DNA from: Dipteris shenzhenensis
Lineage: Eukaryota > Polypodiophyta > Polypodiopsida > Gleicheniales
Assembly: GCA_047967505.1 (NCBI GenBank)
Contig: CM106539.1
Direction: 5' to 3' (one strand)
Length of the DNA: 64,000 bases
This document shows positions 56,635 through 64,000 of the stretch, in pieces. Every line of letters starts with the position of its first letter. The first letter of the stretch is position 1. The position numbers were made by a program, and so were the translations under genes. A model generated the notes under the pieces. That model was not told where the DNA came from. It did not search any database and saw only the letters and a list, made by a program, of their open reading frames with translations.

Positions 56635-57115
56635 GAATCCGATGGCCAAGAAATACATGCTCATATTGTGCTCAAGGGATTCAAAGGAGATGACTTGTTG
56701 ACAATGCTTTGGCTGACATTTATGTCAATTGTAGCTCAATGAAAGAGGCACAAGACCACTTTGACAAGCTGCCAATTCATGGGATGCCCTAATTGCAGTA
56801 TATGTTGAGCATGGACCAACATGAAACAAGTTGGCAAGCACTGGCTTTTTTTGAGAAGATGCAGTTATAGCCAAATACTGTCAGATTTGGTTATGTTTGG
56901 AAAGCATTTGGCGGCATAGGAGCTATGGACAAAGATACTTGAATTCTTTGATCAGTTGCAATGGGAAGGAGTCCAAAGATGGATATGCTGAACATGGACC
57001 AGTTCAAGACACCTTTAACAAGCTGCCAGTTCAAGATGTGTCATGGACTCCCCAAGTGTAGGATATGTTGAGTATGAATCAGGTTAGTAAGAATTGGTTT
57101 TTTTGAGAAGATGCA
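56635..57115 (+). pseudogene. PPR-like protein pseudogene
   Basis: Several pentatricopeptide-type phrases occur in order. 'DGQEIHAHIVLKGFKGDDL' lies at 56640. After a frame change, 'NALADIYVNCSSMKEAQDHF' and 'DKLPIHG' follow, then 'ALAFFEKMQL' and 'PNTVRFGYVWKAFGGIGAMD'. A second, shorter part near 56960-57040 reads 'GPVQDTFNKLPVQDVSW'. These are the L and S type motifs of plant organelle PPR proteins. Multiple stops and indels make it dead. It is wedged between a copia RT relic and a gypsy relic, and no introns are evident, so a retro-copied fragment is likely. Confidence 0.68.
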
Positions 57116-57830
57116 ATTGGCTTATAGCCCAGAGAACATTCATGATCTTGGATCTTTTCTTGGCATATGTACTAAAAACTGTAGATTCATGCAAGGCTCT
57201 TGTATGCCCAAATGCAATGTGATTTCTATTGGATATCAATGCATGAACTGCATCCTAATACTTGCGAAAGCAAGAATAGCTATTGTACATTCTATGAGGT
57301 TATGGAATCACTATCCTTATGATGCACCTTTTCAGATTAAGGTGGATCAAAAAGTATAAAGCACTTCTTTCTGCAGATGAAGAATTTATAGTAGTTGTAC
57401 ATGCTTTGAAGCCATGAAAGAACTACCGGTATAGAGTCATAGTCTATTATTGATGCATTCATTCTCCCATGACTCTTTTCGTAGACCACAAATTCAAAGT
57501 TTAGATTGGGTCCTCTTTCAAGGCATACTTGATTTTACTTTCCTGGTAGAGATGTCCAAATATTGGGCCACTAATAACGTGCCTTGGAGTAAACAATAGC
57601 TGAGAAAATATGTTATAAGGGATTAGCGATTTTGGGACAGAACAAGTGAAACCAAACACATGGGAGATTGATAGGTATACTGTGGTCATACATGACCCTT
57701 ATCATGGGCGACTTACATGCTGATTCCTTGGATAGACATCAAGGTATTCCAGATGAGTTCCAGATAGTGTTGTTGATGTTGAAAGATTTTTGCTTGGCCA
57801 AGACTATCTATCTTCAATTTCATTAATCAT
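57116..57830 (+). mobile_element. Ty3/gypsy RT end and RNase H relic
   Basis: The frame 57111-57359 reads SPENIHDLGSFLGICTKNCR, the RT to RNase H junction usually seen as IRSFLGL..YYR, then APFQIKVDQKV. Broken frames continue with EEFIVVVHALK and LFVDHKF (RNase H), and near 57705 a block reading 'GDLHADSLDRHQG' like the end of RNase H (ADALSR). Stops and frameshifts are frequent. It starts within a few bases of the PPR-like relic. Confidence 0.6.
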
Positions 57831-57849
57831 CCTCAACTTGGCACTTGCT

Positions 57850-58262
57850 TTATGTTCAAGTGACCACTTTTTAGCACATAGATAACATAAGAAAAACGCT
57901 ATAATAAATCAAAAGGATAACACTATATTGTATCAAGATAATAAGAAAGTACACCCAAGAAGGGGTTAAAATCTCAGAATTGCTTGCAAATTCAGTTTTT
58001 CTAGCCTAGCAATACATTGCCTGGTTTTTTGCCAAAAGAATTGGCTGACAACAGTAAACAGATCCCCTATTGGGGATGAGTGCCTGAAGACTATAGCATT
58101 CCCTTGTTCCCCAAAATATACCTAGGCATCTTTGGAATATGGCATGCCAACCTTTTCCATGTCTCCGACAGAAAAACAATATCTACATCATGCATAATAG
58201 CATTTAAACTAGCCCCTTTCTGACAAGTGAAGCCTCTACAACTCGAAGCCATAATCTTCACT
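57850..58262 (-). pseudogene. LINE ORF2 endonuclease N-terminus, minus strand
   Basis: Minus strand from about 58258: 'IMASSCRGFTCQKGASLNAI', then 'MHDVDIVFLSETWKRL', which fits the opening of a LINE APE-type endonuclease (the DI.FL.ETW block carries the catalytic Glu). The frame reaches a stop near 58080, and I see no RT part further left. It lies downstream of the ORF1-like frame on the same strand, the normal LINE order. Confidence 0.6.
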
Positions 58263-58362
58263 GGTATGTGGGTCCCACAGGTTGTGCACCGCTATGCACT
58301 CTTCTTCCGGTCTGCATACATGTGTCTTCTCATTTCTTGTTGCTTTGGGGTGCGGTCTTCTG

Positions 58363-58788
58363 TCACATAAAATCGTGCGCCTGTAGGTAGACTAGACTAT
58401 TGCATAAAATTATCTCTCTTTTCCTCATATCCATCATTGTGCAAACTATGGCACGATGTTGTCCCATTCCTTCTTTCTTCTTTCCCACGCGATATACACC
58501 ATACAAAGTCGCATCTGACATGGCAAAGTGCTCTTTAAAAAAATCAGTGACCAGGGACATGTTCTCATCCTCTTTTTTAGGCATACCACGAACCACAATG
58601 TGTTGGGATCTTTTTTTCATGCTCGTGGTGCTCTCGTGCATCCAAACCATGCTCATCACAATCCCTAGCATCCTTTGGTAATCCTTGTTCACCACATCCT
58701 CCCAGTTGTGTTCATTCTCAGCATTTTGTACATATTCTGGAGCCTTTGCCATCTGCTTTGTAAGCTCCTTCGCAGTGTTTTCAAGCAT
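58363..58788 (-). pseudogene. LINE ORF1-like protein, minus strand
   Basis: The 141-codon frame has an N-terminal coiled-coil-like part (MLENTAKELTKQMAKAPEYV), then 'QHIVVRGMPKKEDENMSLV' and 'TDFFKEHFAMSDATLYGVY', then RVGKKKEG and MMDMRKREIILCNSLVYL. This order of short coiled coil plus an RRM-like fold with an 'IRG.PE..EN' start is that of animal L1 ORF1 (Transposase_22 family). Usual plant L1 ORF1 proteins instead have a DUF4283 domain and a zinc knuckle. The frame is open for its whole length. It is classed as a pseudogene because the element is truncated. Confidence 0.55.
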
Positions 58789-58862
58789 ATCAATGGTGTC
58801 TTGTTGGGTTGGTATTCAAGATGCTGGCATTGGAGGGCCAAACACTATGTATCTTGATGTTG

Positions 58863-59204
58863 GTAAGTGATGGTGGCTTGCAAGGTGGAAAGAAAACCCC
58901 AAAAACCCCTGGAGGGTGTGTATGGAGTTGCGTATCCATAAAGAGCAAGGGGATATTGTTGGCTCTTTCCCACGGCTTTCGTAGGAAGAGCAGGGTATTC
59001 TCTATGCAGGGTTCCGAGGCTTTTTGTCACCTACAAATATATCGAGGTTGTCGTTTGTAGTATACGTGTAGCTTAGGACCTCGAGTCGTATTTTGGTGAG
59101 AGACATAGGCTTAAGTGTGGTAAGCAAACATAGTGCATGCATGTGTGAAAGGAACGTGCATCATCATGGTTGAGGTAATGAAGGCTTTCGCCTTCATTGG
59201 GGGT
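58863..59204. other. No gene recognised
   Basis: Short frames only. Possible 5' part of the LINE, on the minus strand. Confidence 0.35.
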
Positions 59205-59420
59205 TGCAGGGTTTAGGAGGAGTTTAAGGGTTAGAAGGAGGTTCCATGGTTTAGAAGGAGGTTCAAGGGTTTGAAGGAGATTCCAAGGTTTAAGGACAGG
59301 TTTCAGAGTTTAGAAGGAGGTTCCAAGGTTTAGAAGGAGGTTCAAGGGTTTGAAGGAGATTCCAAGGTTTAGAAAGAGTTCCAGGGTTAGAAGGAGAATC
59401 CAAGGTTCAGGGTAGAGTCC
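59205..59420. repeat. Minisatellite, about 20 bp unit
   Basis: Units of the type 'ttccaaggtttagaaggagg' recur about ten times with small changes (ttcaagggtttgaaggaga, ttccatggtttagaaggagg and so on). Confidence 0.85.
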
Positions 59421-59524
59421 ATGGTGGAGAACTCATTTTTCTCGTAGATCATGGAGGTTAAGGGTTGAGGAACTAAGGGTTTCGGGGGAGCATAGGAGTG
59501 GGAGAGGAAGAAGGTGTAAGAGCA

Positions 59525-59710
59525 TGGGGGGAAAGAAGAGAGAGAGGAGGTGGAGAGAGGAGGAGGGGGGAGGAGGAGGGAGGGAGGAGGAGAAGGGAGA
59601 AGGAGGAGAGAAGAGGAGGAGGGAGGAGGAGGAGGAGGGGGGAGGAGGAGGGAGGAGGAGGAGGAGGAGGGAGGAGGAGGAGGAGGAGGAGGGAGAGGGA
59701 GAGGATGGGT
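59525..59710 (+). repeat. (GGA)n-rich purine tract
   Basis: About 185 bases of GGA, GGAGA and GGGA units. All long frames here (Gly, Glu and Arg, or Ser, Pro and Leu) are repeat artefacts. Confidence 0.93.
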
Positions 59711-59902
59711 TGCAAGGTTGGGGAGGAGAGGGAAGGAGGAGTCGCAAGGTTAGGACATGCATTTGGACGTGGAGTGCAAGGAAGCATGGACACTTGAGAC
59801 AATTGCTTGGAATACCAAATTAGAACTCAGCACAATGTCCCAAAGAGTGTGGGCTTCATTCCATTATGGGGTATTTATACAAGTTGGAGAGCTTCTCTCT
59901 CT

Positions 59903-60256
59903 GCATGTAGGAATTGTAAGACATTCTCTCTCTACATGTAGAACTTGCATATAGAAGTTGCATGTAGGAGTTGCATGTAGAACTCGCATGTAGGAATCGC
60001 ATGTAGGACTCGCATGTAGGAGTTGCATGTAGAACTCGCATGTAGGAGTTGCATGTAGAACTCGCATGTAGAAGTTGCATATAGAAGTTGCATGTTGCAT
60101 GTAGGAGTTGCATGTAGAACTTGCATGTAGAACATGCATGTAAGAATCGCATGTAGGACTTGTATGTAGGACTTGCATGTAGAACTTGCAAGTAGAACTC
60201 ACATGTAGGAGTTGCATGTAGAACTCGCATGTAGGAGTTGCATGTAGAACATGCAA
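59903..60256. repeat. 13-bp minisatellite
   Basis: About 25 units of 13 bases of the form gcatgtagRaRYY (gcatgtaggagtt, gcatgtagaactc and variants), with few irregular units. The unit length is not a multiple of 3, so each frame reads the same 13-residue period. This explains the three long overlapping minus-strand frames. Confidence 0.92.
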
Positions 60257-60404
60257 GTTGGATTTCTAAGAGGGATTATTTCTAGCCTTGTGCAAGTACA
60301 AGCAGAGCTTTGCCGCTACTCTACACACACATTCTGTTCTACCTAAGTCCATGTTGGCATAGAGGCAACATACTCCCGGATTCATTTTATTACTCGTCCT
60401 TGGG
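60257..60404. other. Short link between minisatellite and unknown frame
   Basis: The unknown minus-strand frame may extend a little into this part, but no motif is visible. Confidence 0.3.
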
Positions 60405-63400
60405 TTATGGCTTATTGAGAGCACGTAGCTGGATTGCCATGCCTTTGGTCCAGTGGCCGTGGAACTTGTGTCGTGCCAGTCGATCTTGCTGTAAAGCCTT
60501 GGCACCATACAATTTTTGCTCAGTTTCCAGGTAGCCTTTATCCACCATTTGTTCGAACAGAGATATGTGGTGTGCTTCTAAGAAGATCACTCTTTGATAG
60601 AGTCGGCTTGTAATTTGAGCATCGACCTGTTCATTGGGATTGAAACTAAGTGGAGGCAAATGGGTATCGAGGTAACATGGGACCTCCAGAATGAATTCCA
60701 ATGTATTGCAAAAGATAGCACTTAGGCGAAGGAAGCGATCAATGTTGCTGCACATTATTTGCTCATGCTGCTGAAGTGCTCGGATCATTGTGCCTTGGAT
60801 ATTCCATTCTAAACCAGAGTATGGTTCGATCATTGGCCAATGAATGGTGTGATCTTCATCCAAGGTGTGTATGTTGTCTTCCCATTTTTTACATCGTGGA
60901 ACTGCATAGAACTTGGGATGGGTTCTGAGACATAGAGGTGCACGTAGGTACTCTTTCAAGAAGATTACATCAAAGAGCTTGGGACAGCAGCACCAATCAA
61001 GTTGAGGATCCAACCTGCTTATCCAACCTTAACTAATATGATGCTGACAAAGCTTGGTAGGAAAGTTGTCCAGGGTCCATCCACCTTGAGTTTTCATATC
61101 AGGATATTTGCTCCAAAATTCCTTGATGGGGTTACTGGGAAGTGGTATCTCATCAAAATCATACCCATCATTGGAACTTGGCATGGGAGTACGAATTGGA
61201 TTATCCGGATCCTGATATTGAAAATTAAATACTGTGTCATTTTCTACTAGTGTCGAAGGTAATGATGGGGCAGGGAGAGAATCTGGGACATGGGAGAGAA
61301 ATATGGAAGAGTGTTAGTTGTGGAAGGGGGGGCAGAGGGGAGGGGGGGAAGAATTGGGCAAATGGTTTGAGCAGCTTGGTAATCCTCAAGGGTAGGATTA
61401 GCAAGGGAAGGGAAGAAGCTAGGTGTGAGGGGCTCGTAAGTTTGTGACTGTTGGGTTAGTTGAAAATGGTGAGAGGCATGAGCAAAGAGACGATGGAGGG
61501 AATAGATGTTAGGATGGAGCTCCGGGAAGATTAAGAGGGTGGTAGCAGCAAGGGTAAGTGAGGTTATGAGGTTGGTAGAGAGAGTGGTTAGATATGGGAA
61601 GTTGGATGTGAGATAGGCTTTGTCATCTTGTGACACTTCTTTTTGCTGGTGCGATGGGATCATCAGCTGCATGGGTGGGATGTCAGTTATGTCATGCCTT
61701 GTAAATAATATGATGGCCTTTGTAGTAATGGCAACAAACCAGCAATAACCCTGAGGGGAGGACTACCCATGAGGCATACATATGCAATGAAAGCGTCCGT
61801 CCTGAGTGCTATAAACCCAGCATGTGTAGACATGCAGAAGATATTTTTCTCAATCAGCAGATATGATCCTGATTTGGAGTTGCTTCCATTGGATAAGCAC
61901 GCATGCATTGAGGTGATCTTCCAATTGTAAAGCAGCCACAAGCTCTTAGTACACCACCGTTGTGCATTGTAGTGGGGCTTCATTGGTGTTGTCTTCCATT
62001 GCCTCATTGTTGTGCACTAGCAATTGGAGTTCAAGCTTGGAGATGATTATCTTTTGGAGTGCATCTCATTCATTTTTCCTTTGTATTTTTTGTAGATCTC
62101 ATTTATCTACGCCCGAAGTGCCTTGACCTCTATGGCAATTGCCTGGAATTGGTCTTCGCTTTCTATTGCAGTATGTCTGTCCAATTCTCTTGCATATTCT
62201 TCCTTGGCCAAGCTAGTGAATAGTTCTGACATTTGGATGTTGGAGAATGACAGACGATGATGAGGAATGGTGATACTACTAATACAAGTGGTGCCCATGT
62301 AGCCATCTTGATGAATCTGTAGTACTTGTGGGAGGTTGTTCCAATGGTATTTCAGTCACTTGTGTACAATAGTCATATTGTTGATCTGGCACTAGCTCCC
62401 CTTGTGGCTCATCGACTGGCATGGCGTCGATGGGCGGTTCTAGTGATGATGCAGCCTCAGGCTCTGGTGCTGATCTTTCCTCAGGCTCTGGTTCCGATCT
62501 TGCCTCAGGCTCTGGTTGCTGCTGTTGTTGGAGATATATTGGTTGCAGTTGTGCACCGAGCTGTAGCATCTCGTGGGGCAATTCCTCAATCTCGACCTCT
62601 AGAATAGGTATTATTTCTAAGGCATCTGCACTTGTCAATGCGATAGTAGGAGAAGTTGGTTACGGCTCCCATACTGGTGAGAAGGGTATGTCCAACTCCT
62701 CAATTGGTTTTGGTGACTAGGTCAAAGCCATTTCTCTTTCTTGTAGCTCTTTTTTGATGATTATAGCCAATAAGTGTGGAATTTTACATTTTTGGCTTGA
62801 TGAACCATCTAGTTTTTTTATAAAGAAGATGACAGCCAGTCTTGCTTTAGCTTCCTACTCAACAAAACAAATGTATGGAGTGGAAGGGATCGATTCTTGC
62901 TACACTTAACCCCCAGGATTGTGGATAGGAATTGTGCTGCTTCCCTAAGGCGATGGTTAAGGATGGTGTGAAGTAATATGCTGTCCTTACGGAACAGTGT
63001 GCCCTTGGCGAGGAGAGGCTATACTTCGAGAAACTTTGCATCGGCAGGCCGTGTAGGGTATTTGGCACCGTGTGTTGAGAGTGAGAAAGCCCTTTGAATG
63101 ACTGTAGTGTTGAGGATAATGTTGAGTGGGCTCTGATGTACAGTGATTGTACCGTACTTGCCAACCTGTGCATTGTTGGAGTGGTAAGAATGGAGAAAGT
63201 CCTTGATGTATGTGGTCATTATCGGACCAAGGATTTTAGGCTCTCATGCGAACTTCCTAGACCCCTTTGCTCTAAGTAAGATGTTGCTTCCTAGGAAAGA
63301 GCATAAGTCGATGTGGGTGGCCAAACAAGTTCCAGTGAGTGGGCACCGTCAATGGTTGTGTAGGCCAGTGGTGACTAGGGTGGCATTTGTTCTCCTTGGT

Positions 63401-63573
63401 CATGCACTAAATCCACTTCGGAGCTATTGCTGTTGACCACAAATGCTTGTGGTCATCGTGGTTGAGAGGATGTAGATGGTTGCGAACTCTGGAGGGGGTC
63501 TCGTGGTTGAGGCATCGGGCTCTTTCCTGTGCATCCTCTTTAGTGGCGGCATCTTTTCTGAACCTGCATCCAT
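60405..63573 (-). pseudogene. Long decayed reading frame of unknown family
   Basis: On the minus strand, a protein of about 1000 residues can be followed through frame changes. From ATG 63573: MDAGSEKMPPLKRMHRKEPD. Around 63270-62840: KILGPIMTTYIKDFLHSYHS, GTITVHQSPLNIILNTTVIQ, LFRKDSILLHTILNHRLREA, LPLHTFVLLSRKLKQDWLSS. About 62640-62280: a Glu, Pro and Gln rich stretch with repeated PEPE. About 62240-62050: a coiled-coil-like run (EEYARELDRH, AIAIEVKALRA, then KGKMNEMHSKR). 61672-61250: a Ser, Thr and Pro rich part. 61013-60405: an open 202-codon block (LDPQLDWCCCPKLFDVIFLK to GHWTKGMAIQLRALNKP). Interrupting stops are many but the protein-like composition is continuous. I do not recognise a known domain. 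A retroelement gag-like or 'plant transposon protein' origin is possible. Confidence 0.45.
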
Positions 63574-64000
63574 GTGCATGTGGTGTACCATTGATCATTA
63601 GATTAGTTGGCATGTAGGTATGTGTGTTTGTGAGAGATCTTATTTTTATACATGCTTTGAGAGTGTGGAATGAAAGTGTGTGGCACAATTATTCATGCAA
63701 TCATCTATGTGTCTAAGCGAAAGCGTCTGAGTGCACATGACTTAGTAGCTAGGTAGGGACTAACTATATGCTTTTTTTGTTGTTGGGATTTCATAGGGCA
63801 GCTAGAACTCAGGCATCACTTCTGAGCCCTAGGTTAAAATCGATTGATGCTACCTATATGTGCGAAGTCATTCATATGCAAGTGAGTGCTCATGATACAG
63901 TCTAATCCTAACTAAGGAAGACTTGGTTTCCCAAATCTTCGTTTTGGTCGAGGATGGCTTGCATGTTGAAGTAGTAGTGCTTCTCAGTCACGGCTCCCGT
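63574..64000. other. No gene recognised
   Basis: Upstream side of the unknown minus-strand frame. No primer site, LTR edge or TATA box was recognised. Confidence 0.4.

Noticed and set aside
59856-60256. Three overlapping minus-strand frames of Cys, Met, His and Ser rich repeats
   Set aside because: They are the three readings of a 13-bp minisatellite, not proteins.
59903-60256. CRISPR-like regular repeats
   Set aside because: Units are 13 bp, directly adjacent, without spacers, and the setting is a plant genome.

Overview
The window looks like a gene-poor, transposon-filled stretch of a large seed-plant nuclear genome. The evidence is one intact plant-type ASR (ABA/WDS) gene with a single 103-bp intron, many Ty1/copia and Ty3/gypsy remains (initiator-Met-tRNA primer sites are visible in several copia-type elements), a CACTA transposase relic, a LINE relic, a PPR-like pseudogene, and long GA and GGA simple repeats. 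The age and depth of decay, plus the unusual LINE and gypsy integrase, would suit a gymnosperm. That placement is inference.

Layout. 0-8 kb: decayed gypsy and copia pieces. 9.04-11.47 kb: a complete gag-only LTR element with a perfect 5-bp target duplication. 12.3-14.4 kb: an LTR end with primer site, then over 1 kb of purine-rich DNA that flips to pyrimidine-rich. 15.2-17.6 kb: a copia relic that has lost its RT. 18.5-26.8 kb: a minus-strand copia-type element (gag at one end, LTR and primer site at the other) split by a nearly complete plus-strand copia (19825-25736, 171-bp LTRs). 27-33 kb: purine tract, gypsy RT relic, long GA repeat, AT-rich unassigned DNA. 33.8-39.8 kb: a minus-strand copia with 0.66-kb LTRs inserted into a gypsy relic; it carries a partial internal duplication. 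41-43.6 kb: CACTA transposase relic. 45.8-47 kb: another copia gag and an opposing LTR end. 48.7-50 kb: possible small transcription unit and a gypsy relic. 50.4-51 kb: the ASR gene. 52.7-53.3 kb: an integrase of unusual type. 55.8-58.8 kb: copia RT, PPR, gypsy RNase H and LINE fragments packed end to end. 59.2-60.26 kb: three tandem-repeat blocks. 60.4-63.6 kb: a long decayed minus-strand reading frame that I cannot assign.

Only the ASR gene appears to be a working host protein gene. Everything else recognised is mobile DNA at different stages of decay, and the nesting gives a relative order of insertions: gypsy relics and the minus-strand copia first, the 19.8 kb and 33.8 kb copia elements later. 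The best leads for something not yet described are the 60.4-63.6 kb reading frame, the LINE with an RRM-like ORF1, the gag-only element, and the internal duplication with micro-inversion in the 33.8-39.8 kb copia.
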